Shown here: in pieces, positions 1 through 5,224 of the stretch
How positions within the stretch are numbered: the stretch's first letter is position 1
Layout: each line of letters begins with the position of its first letter
Assembly (NCBI GenBank): GCA_964420325.1
Contig: CAYQSU010000098.1
Coordinates: 1 to 5,231 of the forward strand
From: CAYQSU01 sp964420325
GTDB lineage: Bacteria > Pseudomonadota > Alphaproteobacteria > Rhodospirillales > Defluviicoccaceae
Reading direction: 5' to 3'
DNA: 5,231 nucleotides
Made by a program: the position numbers and the translations under genes
Notes under the pieces: model-generated
Seen by the model: only the letters and a program-made list of their open reading frames with translations
Database searches by the model: none
Told to the model about the DNA's origin: nothing

Positions 1-121
1 GGAATACGACGTCGAGCGCAAGTTCCGCGAGACGCGGCTCTACCAAGTGGCACCGATCTCCACCAACCTCATCCTCGCCTACCTCGGCGAGCACGTTCTC
101 GGCCTGCCGAGATCCTATTGA
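1..121 (+). CDS. acyl-CoA dehydrogenase, C-terminal end (partial)
   Basis: This is the last 39 codons of a gene that begins before the window; the reading frame starts at base 2 and ends in TGA at 119-121. The tail contains RETRLYQVAPISTNLILAYL followed by GEHVLGLPRSY. This C-terminal helix and LGLPRSY ending are typical of a bacterial FadE/CaiA-like acyl-CoA dehydrogenase subgroup, FAD enzymes that form the alpha,beta double bond of an acyl-CoA and pass electrons to ETF. The catalytic glutamate and FAD-binding segments lie outside the window, so chain-length or substrate class cannot be judged. The next gene, a CoA-transferase, begins 14 bases after the stop, so the two are very probably co-transcribed: CoA transfer would make the thioester that this enzyme oxidises. 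The family call rests on the short tail and on context. Confidence 0.8.
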   Translation, partial: EYDVERKFRETRLYQVAPISTNLILAYLGEHVLGLPRSY

Positions 122-135
122 GGGGTCCCCGAACG

Positions 136-1260
136 ATGGCGGACGTCCTCCACGGCATCCTGGTCGTCGCCCTCGAGCAGGCGGTGGCGGCACCCTACGC
201 CACCTCGCGCCTCGCCGACGCCGGCGCCCGCGTCATCAAGATTGAGCGCCCCGAGGGCGATTTCGCCCGCGGCTACGATCGCGCCGTGCACGGCGAGAGC
301 GCCTATTTCGTGTGGCTCAATCGCGGCAAGGAGTCCGTGGTCCTCGACATCAAGGACGCAGGCGACGCCCGGCTGCTCGAGCGCATGATCGCCCGCGCCG
401 ATGTCTTCGTGCAGAACCTGGCGCCGGGCGCGACGGAGCGGGCAGGGTTCGGCTCCGCGCGCCTGCGCCGCCGCTGTCCGCGGCTGATTACCTGCGACAT
501 CAGCGGCTACGGCGAACACGCCGCCGATCCGGCGATGAAGGCCTATGACATGCTGGTCCAGGCCGAGAGCGGACTCTGTTCGATCACCGGCACCGCCGAG
601 CAGCCGTGCCGGGTCGGCGTCTCGGTGTGCGACATTGCCGCCGGCATGTATGCCCAGGCCGCCATTCTCGAGGCGCTGCTTGCCCGCGAGCGCAGCGGCG
701 AGGGGGCGTCGCTCAAGGTGTCGCTGTTCGATGCGATGGCGGACTGGATGTCGGTGCCGCTCCTCCACTTCGACTATGCGGGCCGGGCGCCCGAGCGCGT
801 CGGTCTTCGCCACCCGTCGATCGCGCCCTATGAGGCGTTCGCCACCGCCGACGGCGAGCGCATCCTGATCTCGATCCAGAACGAGCGCGAGTGGGCGCGG
901 TTCGCCGAGCGCATTCTGGGCCACGCCGAGTGGGCCGAATGCGGTCCCTTCCGCGACAACATTTCGAGGGTCGCCCATCGCGATCGTCTTGCCGCGGAAA
1001 TCGCGGCGGTGTTTCGACGCGAGATCGCCGCCGAGCTCGCGGTCCGGCTCCGGCAGGCCGAGATCGCCTTCGGCGTCGTCAACGCCGTCGCCGGGCTCTC
1101 GGCCCACCCGGCGCTCCGGCGGACGACGGTCGGCTCGCCTTCGGGCGCGGTCCGTCTTCCCTCGCCGCCGGCGATCAGGGATGGCGACGAGACGGCGATC
1201 GGGCCGGTGCCGGCGCTGGGCCAGCACACCGAGGCGGTGCGACGGGAGTTCGCGGCATGA
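136..1260 (+). CDS. Family III (CaiB/BaiF) CoA-transferase, first copy
   Basis: This 374-residue protein belongs to the family III CoA-transferases, which move CoA between carboxylic acids through an aspartyl-CoA anhydride intermediate. Visible landmarks are the N-terminal Rossmann segment AAPYATSRLADAGARVIKIE (about residues 19-38), ISGYG (122-126), the active-site stretch VCDIAAGMYA with the presumed catalytic Asp166, and HPSIAPYEAF (226-235). The last two resemble, from memory, the itaconate/citramalate-type subgroup. It is slightly shorter than the usual 390-410 residues and lacks the C-terminal LLG...GVI tail of the second copy. I chose ATG at 136 because GAGGGG (120-125) lies 10 bases upstream. 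A TTG at 118, overlapping the upstream stop as TTGA, would add six residues (MRGPRT) and is less likely. The stop overlaps the next start (ATGA, 1257-1260). The family is secure; the substrate is inferred only from the neighbouring acyl-CoA dehydrogenase. Confidence 0.9.
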   Translation: MADVLHGILVVALEQAVAAPYATSRLADAGARVIKIERPEGDFARGYDRAVHGESAYFVWLNRGKESVVLDIKDAGDARLLERMIARADVFVQNLAPGATERAGFGSARLRRRCPRLITCDISGYGEHAADPAMKAYDMLVQAESGLCSITGTAEQPCRVGVSVCDIAAGMYAQAAILEALLARERSGEGASLKVSLFDAMADWMSVPLLHFDYAGRAPERVGLRHPSIAPYEAFATADGERILISIQNEREWARFAERILGHAEWAECGPFRDNISRVAHRDRLAAEIAAVFRREIAAELAVRLRQAEIAFGVVNAVAGLSAHPALRRTTVGSPSGAVRLPSPPAIRDGDETAIGPVPALGQHTEAVRREFAA

Positions 1261-1778
1261 GCGCCCATGCCGTCGTGGTGCTGGGCGCGCCGCCGGTGGC
1301 CGCGGGCGTTGCCGGGCCGGCACTCAGCCGCCGCCTGGCCCACGGCGTCGACGTTCTCGAACGACGGGGCCTGCCGTTCCTCGTCGTCTCCGGCGGCGAG
1401 GTCGGGCCGCCGCCCGCGGAGGCGCGGCTCATGCAGGCGCTGGCCATCGAGCTCGGCGTCGCCGCGGCGCGCATCGTCGTCGAGGACCGCTCGCGCAACA
1501 CCTTCGAGAACGCCGTCTATACCGGCCGGATCATGCGGGATCGCGGCTGGCCGCGGGTGGTCGTGGTCACCGACGCCTGGCACATGCGGAGGGCGCTGTT
1601 CGTGTTCGCGCGCCTCGGCCTCGATGCGATCGGCGAGCCGGTGCCGGAGCCGGCGGAGACGCCCTTGGCCGAGCGCGTCTGGATGCGGTGCCGCGAGTTC
1701 CAGCGCTCGGCGTGCAGCGCCTATCTCTTCCGCGTCGGCCGGCACAAGCCGTTCGTCGACACGGTCTGGGGCCGGTAG
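1257..1778 (+). CDS. YdcF/SanA-family protein (DUF218 domain)
   Basis: This 173-residue protein is made almost entirely of a DUF218 domain. The hallmarks are VVVLGAP at the N-terminus (6-12), VVSGGEVG (43-50), a conserved acidic position in AEA (54-56), EDRSRNTFENA (76-86) and VTDAWHMRRA (104-113). Family members include E. coli YdcF, which binds S-adenosylmethionine in its crystal structure, and the envelope-linked SanA and ElyC. Unlike SanA/ElyC, this protein has no membrane segment or signal peptide, so it is probably cytoplasmic. The ATG at 1257 overlaps the upstream stop by 4 bases and has GGGAG at 1244-1248, eight bases upstream, indicating translational coupling to the first CoA-transferase. 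The second CoA-transferase starts 12 bases after its stop. A longer in-frame extension upstream exists only as read-through of the CoA-transferase region and is rejected. The molecular function is unknown; a nucleotide- or CoA-like ligand is possible but only inferred. Confidence 0.87.
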   Translation: MSAHAVVVLGAPPVAAGVAGPALSRRLAHGVDVLERRGLPFLVVSGGEVGPPPAEARLMQALAIELGVAAARIVVEDRSRNTFENAVYTGRIMRDRGWPRVVVVTDAWHMRRALFVFARLGLDAIGEPVPEPAETPLAERVWMRCREFQRSACSAYLFRVGRHKPFVDTVWGR

Positions 1779-1790
1779 GACGGGCCGGCG

Positions 1791-2996
1791 ATGGCCTCCT
1801 CTCCCCTGCCGCTCGCCGGCGTCCGCGTCCTCGATGTCGCCTCGTTCATCGCCGCGCCCTACTGCGCGACCATCCTCGGCGAGTTCGGTGCCGAGGTGAT
1901 CAAGGTGGAGCCGCCGGCGACGGGAGATCCGCTGCGGCGATTCGGAACGCCGAGCGGGAGGGCGGATTCGACCCTTGCCTGGCTCAGCGAGGCGCGCAAC
2001 AAGAAGTCGATCACGCTGAACCTGCGGACCGGGGAAGGCGCGACGCTGCTGAAGCGGCTGGTGGCGGTCTCGGACGTGCTGTGCGAGAACTTCCGTCCCG
2101 GCACGCTCGAGACGTGGGGCCTCGGCTGGGACGTCCTGCGCTCCGTCAACCCCCGCCTGATCATGCTCCGCATCAGCGGCTACGGCCAGACCGGGCCGTA
2201 CCGCGACCGGCCCGGATTCGCCCGCATCGCCCACGCTTTCGGCGGCCTCGCCCACCTTGCCGGCATGCCCGGCGGACCGCCCGTCACACCCGGATCGACC
2301 TCCCTCGGCGACTACCTCGCCGGGCTCTATGGCGCTGTCGGCGTCCTCGTCTCCCTGCTGCATCGGCAGGGTGGCGGCGGCCAGGTCATCGACATCGGGC
2401 TTTATGAGGCCGTTTTCCGGGTCCTCGACGAGCTGGCTCCGGCGTACGCCAAGGCCGGCATCGTCCGCGACCGGGAGGGCGTCGGCACGCGCAACGCCTG
2501 CCCGCACGGGCATTTCCGCACCAGGGACGGGGCGTGGGTGGCGATCGCCTGCACCACCGACAAGATGTTCGAACGGCTGGCGAGGGCCATGGCGCGGCCG
2601 GAGCTGGCCGCCGCCGACGCGTTCGGCACTCAGGAGAGACGGCTCGCCCTGCGCGAGCACGTGGACGGCATCGTCACCGCCTGGACGACCTCGCTCGACC
2701 GGGACGAGGTCATGGAACGATGTCTCGCCGCCGAGGTGCCGATCGGGCCGCTCAACACGATCGCCGACATCGTCGAGGACCCCCATGTCCAGGCGCGCGG
2801 CGACCTGGTGACGATCGACGAGCCCGGGCTCGGAGCGGTGACGATCCCCTCTGTGATCCCGAAGCTGTCGGCGACACCGGGGCGCATCGACACCCTGGGG
2901 CCGGCGCTGGGCAGCGCCAACCGGGAGATCTATGGCGGACTGCTCGGCCTCTCGGATGCCGACATCGAGAAACTGCGGGCAGGCGGGGTGATCTAG
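1791..2996 (+). CDS. Family III (CaiB/BaiF) CoA-transferase, second copy
   Basis: This 401-residue protein has the usual length of family III CoA-transferases. In order it shows AAPYCATILGEFGAEVIKVE (21-40, Rossmann half), NKKSITLNL (70-78), RISGYGQTGPYRDRPGF (127-143), SLGDYLAGLYG (171-181) with presumed catalytic Asp174, and VPIGPLNTIADIVEDP (316-331), a segment conserved in the small-domain part of the family. The tail LLGLSDADIEKLRAGGVI is also typical. It likely transfers CoA from succinyl-CoA or a related donor to an organic acid; the GPYRDRPGF and GD motifs recall the citramalate/glutarate-type branch, but the acid cannot be assigned. It starts 12 bases after the DUF218 gene with only a modest AGGA (1777-1780), so it may rely on translation of the upstream genes. 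It differs in sequence along its whole length from the first copy, so this is not a recent tandem duplication. The operon appears to end here. Confidence 0.92.
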   Translation: MASSPLPLAGVRVLDVASFIAAPYCATILGEFGAEVIKVEPPATGDPLRRFGTPSGRADSTLAWLSEARNKKSITLNLRTGEGATLLKRLVAVSDVLCENFRPGTLETWGLGWDVLRSVNPRLIMLRISGYGQTGPYRDRPGFARIAHAFGGLAHLAGMPGGPPVTPGSTSLGDYLAGLYGAVGVLVSLLHRQGGGGQVIDIGLYEAVFRVLDELAPAYAKAGIVRDREGVGTRNACPHGHFRTRDGAWVAIACTTDKMFERLARAMARPELAAADAFGTQERRLALREHVDGIVTAWTTSLDRDEVMERCLAAEVPIGPLNTIADIVEDPHVQARGDLVTIDEPGLGAVTIPSVIPKLSATPGRIDTLGPALGSANREIYGGLLGLSDADIEKLRAGGVI

Positions 2997-3183
2997 TCGG
3001 GCGCGCGGCGAGGACAAATTGCTGCCATAGTTGACAGCATGTGCCCCCATATGTGGCGCGATAAGACGCCAGAGGGTTTGCGCACAGTCACCTCGCAGTT
3101 TGTGCAATGCGGCAGCGCCGGCCGCCCGCTCGGGATGGGGCGAAGCCGCGACCGGCGCCCGGGCGCGAGCGCTTGCGGCCGAG
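2997..3183 (+). other. 3' untranslated region of the CoA-transferase operon, GC-rich and structured
   Basis: These roughly 190 bases lie between the second CoA-transferase stop and the first terminator. I find no ORF with both a ribosome binding site and protein-like composition. They hold a perfect TTGACA (3031-3036) with no acceptable -10 box at 16-18 bases, a spaced inverted repeat TGCTG...CAGCA (3020-3024/3035-3039), a long-range pairing GCGCCGG (3115-3121) with CCGGCGC (3152-3158), and a 12-base perfect palindrome GCGCCCGGGCGC (3155-3166). The simplest reading is a folded 3' UTR leading into the terminator at 3184. A 3'-UTR-derived small RNA is possible but not shown. Confidence 0.45.
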
Positions 3184-3208
3184 GACTCCCGCACGGGGGG
3201 TCTTTTTT
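3184..3208 (+). terminator. Rho-independent terminator of the CoA-transferase operon
   Basis: GACTCCC (3184-3190) pairs with GGGGGTC (3196-3202), with one T-G wobble, around the 5-base loop GCACG. Six T (3203-3208) follow directly. The orientation matches the + strand operon ending at 2996, which would then carry a 3' UTR of about 190 bases. Confidence 0.75.
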
Positions 3209-3270
3209 CGTTTGACCTGTTGCAAATTTATCGGTTTCTTTTCGGTGGGTTAGATAGCATCGCGGGAGGA

Positions 3271-3294
3271 ATGGCCGCGGTTTCCCGCGGCCGT
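3271..3294. repeat. Perfect GC-rich hairpin preceding a G9 tract
   Basis: GGCCGCGG (3273-3280) and CCGCGGCC (3285-3292) form a perfect 8-bp stem with a TTTC loop, extended by a T-G and an A-T pair to 10 bp (3271-3294). It is followed by nine G (3297-3305) and, 14 bases after the stem, by five T (3309-3313). The gap between stem and T tract is too long for a standard terminator, so its role is unclear. It may be a weak terminator insulating the small-RNA promoter at 3317, or the 3' part of a short transcript. Confidence 0.5.
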
Positions 3295-3316
3295 CCGGGG
3301 GGGGGCGCTTTTTCGA

Positions 3317-3345
3317 TTGCACCTTCGCGGTTCGGCACCTATCTT
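3317..3345 (+). promoter_or_regulatory. Sigma70-type promoter of the small RNA
   Basis: TTGCAC (3317-3322) is followed after exactly 17 bases by TATCTT (3340-3345). Five of six bases match the -35 consensus and four of six match the -10 consensus. A start six to seven bases downstream falls near G3352, which is also the first base of the long 5' stem of the small RNA. That agreement supports both calls. Confidence 0.65.
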
Positions 3346-3351
3346 TTCCGT

Positions 3352-3452
3352 GTGCAGTGCAGCACTCCGGGACGCCCGTCCCGCGCTGCCTGCGCTTCTT
3401 GGACGTTTCCTCCCAAAAACTCGGGCCGTGAGATTCACGGCCCACTTTTTTT
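3352..3452 (+). ncRNA. Small regulatory RNA with UUUCCUCCC core, alpha-r8/MmgR-like
   Basis: This is a predicted trans-acting small RNA of about 100 nt with three parts. The 5' stem-loop (3352-3395) is built from GTGCAG/CTGCGC, then one bulged T (3358), then GCAGC (3359-3363) with GCTGC (3385-3389), an internal loop, and CGGGAC (3368-3373) with GTCCCG (3378-3383) closing the loop GCCC. A linker of about 27 nt (3396-3422) looks single-stranded and contains TTTCCTCCC (3406-3414), an anti-Shine-Dalgarno-like sequence suited to pairing with ribosome binding sites. The 3' end is a strong terminator with a T7 tract, the sort of end Hfq binds. From memory, a near-identical UUUCCUCCC core and domain order mark the alphaproteobacterial alpha-r8 family, whose S. 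meliloti member MmgR restrains polyhydroxybutyrate accumulation and lies beside an N-formylglutamate amidohydrolase gene. The same type of gene is found here at 4039-4956. Structure and promoter are seen directly; family membership is inference. Confidence 0.7.
3423..3452 (+). terminator. Rho-independent terminator of the small RNA, probably bidirectional
   Basis: GGGCCGTGA (3423-3431) and TCACGGCCC (3435-3443) make a perfect 9-bp stem with the 3-base loop GAT. The sequence AC and seven T (3446-3452) follow on the + strand. On the - strand the same hairpin is followed, after three bases, by five T (complement of AAAAA at 3415-3419). It therefore can also end the leftward acetyltransferase transcript, whose stop lies 20 bases away. 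Confidence 0.85.
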
Positions 3453-3463
3453 GTGCGGGTCGA

Positions 3464-4042
3464 TCAGTCCCCGGGCCTGGAGGTCGCGCCGGCGCCCAGC
3501 GTCCGCTGCATGAAGACGGCGTCGAGCCAACGCCCGAACTTCAAGCCGGCCGCGGTCAGGACGCCGGCGTGGCGAAAGCCGAGTCGCCGGTGCAGGCGGA
3601 TCGAACGCGCGTTGTCGGCATCGCCGATGACGGCGATCATCTGGCGCAGACCGAGCGCCTCGCAGGTGTCGATCACGCCTCCGAGCAGCCGCCCCCCGAC
3701 CCCCTGTCCCATGGCGGCGGGGTGCAGATAGATCGAGTCCTCGACCGTGAAGCGGTAGGCCGACCGCGGCCGGAACGGGGCGGCGTAGGCGAAGCCGATG
3801 ACGTCTTCGCCGCGTGCCGCGACCAGATACGGCAGCCCCAGGTCCGCGATCGACCGCCACCGACGCGCCATCTCCGCCCGGTCAGGGGCAACCTCGTCGA
3901 AGGTTCCCGTTCCGTGGGCGACGTGGTGCGCATAGATCGCCGCGATCCCGGCGACGTCCGCATCCATAGCCTCGCGCAGCAACACGCCGACCTCGGCGCC
4001 GACGGCTTCCACCGCGGCCGTCCCCCCAAGTGGCGTCGTCAT
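3464..4042 (-). CDS. GNAT N-acetyltransferase, phosphinothricin/methionine sulfoximine acetyltransferase type
   Basis: This 192-residue protein is a GNAT-fold enzyme that would transfer acetyl from acetyl-CoA to an amino group. The order of elements is LLREAMDADVAGIAAIY (21-37, first strand and helix), GTGTFDE (44-50), SIYLHPAAMGQGVGGRLL (103-120), which carries the acetyl-CoA pyrophosphate loop GQGVGG, and IAVIGDADNARSIRLHRRLGF (136-156), followed by GLKFGRWLDAVFMQRTL (166-182). The last block is characteristic of the PAT/MnaT branch, whose members acetylate phosphinothricin, methionine sulfoximine or methionine sulfone. The natural substrate is often unknown. The ATG at 4042 overlaps the stop of the amidohydrolase gene (ATGA, 4039-4042), so the pair is probably translationally coupled. 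An in-frame extension further upstream would run through the amidohydrolase gene and has non-protein-like composition, so it is rejected. A bidirectional hairpin lies just beyond the stop. The family is firm; the exact substrate is not. Confidence 0.9.
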   Translation of the reverse strand: MTTPLGGTAAVEAVGAEVGVLLREAMDADVAGIAAIYAHHVAHGTGTFDEVAPDRAEMARRWRSIADLGLPYLVAARGEDVIGFAYAAPFRPRSAYRFTVEDSIYLHPAAMGQGVGGRLLGGVIDTCEALGLRQMIAVIGDADNARSIRLHRRLGFRHAGVLTAAGLKFGRWLDAVFMQRTLGAGATSRPGD

Positions 4043-4956
4043 GCCGGCGCCAGCATCCGCGCGTCGAGGCGCGCCAACTCGCGGATCAGGCGCGTCATGT
4101 CTGCCACAATCCGGTCCAGTCCGGCGGTCGGCGTTACCCGCTCCTCGTCCATGTAGAGCGCCCGGTTGACCTCGATCTGCAAGGCGTGCACCCCGGTGCG
4201 CGGCCGGCCGTAGGCGTGCGTGGTGAAGCCCCCGGCGTAGGGGACGTTCCGTCGGACCGAGTAGCCGAGGGCCTTGATCGAGCGCTCCGCGGCGTCGATC
4301 ACGCCGGACGCGCACGATGTGCCGTAGCGATCGCCGAGAACGACGTCCACGCGCTTCAGTCCCGGATCGCTGTCCATCGGCCCGCCGACGGACGGCATCG
4401 AGTGGCAGTCGATCAGGAGGCAGACCCCGAAACCCTGGACGGTTGCCTCCACCAGCGACTTGAGTGCCCGGTGATAGGGCAGGTAGTGACGATCGATGCG
4501 CTGCCGCACCTCATCGAACGTGAGCTTGTCGCGATAGATCTCCTCGCCGCTGGTGACGAGCCGCGCCACGGTTCCGAGGCCGGCGGCCACCCGCGGCGAG
4601 GTGGTGTTGACGTAGTCGGGGAGCGGGCCTTCGAACATCGCCGGATCGAGCTCGAAGGCTTCGCGATTGGGATCGACATAGGCGCGGGGGAAGTGGGCCT
4701 TCAGCAGCGGCGCCCCGTTCTCAACGGCATGCCCGAAGATGCGGTCGACGAAGGCGTCTTCCGACCTCCGAAGCGTCAGCGGATCAAGCCTGGAGGCGGC
4801 GACGAACTCCGGGGGATAGTCCGCACCGCTGTGAGGCGAGGCGAGGACCAGCGGCACCGTCTGCTCGGCCGGCGCCAGGATCGAGATGGCGGGTCCGGCG
4901 CCGCCCTCGCTCAAGGCCCGCTCGACTGCAACGCTGTCCTCCGGGCTCAATGGCAT
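4039..4956 (-). CDS. N-formylglutamate amidohydrolase family protein
   Basis: This protein of about 305 residues matches the N-formylglutamate amidohydrolase family, zinc-type hydrolases that release formate and glutamate in the last step of one histidine-degradation route. Numbering from the TTG at 4971, it shows ASPHSG with His47, RRSEDAFVDRIF (68-79), HFPRAYVDPNRE (93-104), YVNTTSPRVAAGLGT (120-134), LLIDCHSMPS (185-194), YAGGFTTHAYGRP (245-257) and LQIEVNRALYMDE (264-276). No hut genes are nearby, so it may act on other N-acyl amino acids rather than in histidine catabolism. The start is uncertain. ATG at 4956 is reported, but AAGGAG (4957-4962) abuts it with no spacer and is ideally placed, six bases away, for an in-frame TTG at 4950. 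The TTG at 4971 has no ribosome binding site. The gene heads a two-gene leftward unit with the acetyltransferase. Confidence 0.9.
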   Translation of the reverse strand: MPLSPEDSVAVERALSEGGAGPAISILAPAEQTVPLVLASPHSGADYPPEFVAASRLDPLTLRRSEDAFVDRIFGHAVENGAPLLKAHFPRAYVDPNREAFELDPAMFEGPLPDYVNTTSPRVAAGLGTVARLVTSGEEIYRDKLTFDEVRQRIDRHYLPYHRALKSLVEATVQGFGVCLLIDCHSMPSVGGPMDSDPGLKRVDVVLGDRYGTSCASGVIDAAERSIKALGYSVRRNVPYAGGFTTHAYGRPRTGVHALQIEVNRALYMDEERVTPTAGLDRIVADMTRLIRELARLDARMLAPA

Positions 4957-4998
4957 CTCCTTGGAATTCAAGACGAACGAACGGCTGAGACCGCGTGC

Positions 4999-5027
4999 TA
5001 GCTAGCCCACGGCATGCCCGGTGGCAA
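4999..5027 (-). promoter_or_regulatory. Possible promoter of the amidohydrolase-acetyltransferase unit
   Basis: Read on the - strand, TTGCCA (5027-5022) is followed after 17 bases by TAGCTA (5004-4999), about 43 bases before the ATG at 4956. The -35 box is good but the -10 box matches poorly. Two similar near-palindromes, GGCATGCC (5011-5018) and GGCAATGCC (5023-5031), surround the -35 and could be a regulator site. This is a tentative call. Confidence 0.3.
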
Positions 5028-5087
5028 TGCCTATTTGCGAGGTGGGCGCCCTCCGCGGTTTCGGCAAGACCCGGCGCGGAGCGAAGC

Positions 5088-5116
5088 TTGCCAAGCGTGG
5101 GGCTTCCGACTATGAC
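5088..5116 (+). promoter_or_regulatory. Sigma70-type promoter of tRNA-Val
   Basis: TTGCCA (5088-5093) and TATGAC (5111-5116) are separated by exactly 17 bases. Transcription would start near 5123, leaving a leader of roughly 27 bases before the mature tRNA 5' end. That leader contains GGGGCG/CGCCCC (5129-5142), which may fold before RNase P cleavage. Confidence 0.55.
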
Positions 5117-5149
5117 TTCTGGGGGACGGGGCGCCCGCCCCGCGATCCC

Positions 5150-5224
5150 GGGCGCGTAGCTCAGCGGGAGAGCACTACGTTGACATCGTAGGGGTCGCTG
5201 GTTCAATCCCAGCCGCGCCCACCA
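5150..5224 (+). tRNA. tRNA-Val (anticodon GAC)
   Basis: A complete cloverleaf can be drawn. The acceptor stem GGGCGCG (5150-5156) pairs with CGCGCCC (5214-5220). The D stem is GCTC (5159-5162) with GAGC (5170-5173). The anticodon stem is CTACG (5175-5179) with CGTAG (5187-5191), around the loop TTGACAT with anticodon GAC (5182-5184). The T stem is GCTGG (5197-5201) with CCAGC (5209-5213), around TTCAATC. The discriminator A5221 and an encoded CCA (5222-5224) follow. It reads the valine codons GUC and GUU. All stems are fully paired, so the gene appears functional. It is divergent from the amidohydrolase gene and close to the window edge, so whether further tRNA genes or an integrated element follow cannot be seen. 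Confidence 0.97.

Noticed and set aside
115..1323. Leftward 402-codon open frame
   Set aside because: It is antisense to the first CoA-transferase, with low-complexity shadow composition and no domain or ribosome binding site.
3031..3055. Promoter based on perfect TTGACA at 3031-3036 with TATGTG at 3050-3055
   Set aside because: The spacer is only 13 bases and no -10-like hexamer exists at 16-18 bases, so it cannot be supported as a sigma70 promoter.
3104..3116. TGC-rich stretch (TGCAATGCGGCAGC) as a PhaR-type operator
   Set aside because: Such sites are TGC-rich, but this one lies in the operon 3' region with no promoter or polyhydroxybutyrate gene next to it, so the match is not evidence enough.
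828..3194. Leftward 788-codon open frame
   Set aside because: It lies antisense to the two CoA-transferases and the DUF218 gene, is rich in R, A, G, P, H and D as expected of a GC-rich shadow frame, and shows no recognisable domain.
3297..3305. G9 homopolymer as a phase-variable tract or G-quadruplex
   Set aside because: It is not inside a coding region, and one G run cannot form an intramolecular quadruplex. Its length could also be a sequencing error.
3031..3513. Rightward 160-codon open frame across the intergenic gap, including ATG at 3271 after GGAGG
   Set aside because: It runs through two terminators, the small-RNA gene and into the antisense of the acetyltransferase. The GGGAGGA before ATG 3271 has almost no spacer and that ATG lies in a hairpin. 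The composition is not protein-like.
4030..5001. Rightward 323-codon open frame
   Set aside because: It is the antisense shadow of the amidohydrolase gene; the - strand frame has clear conserved motifs and this one has none.
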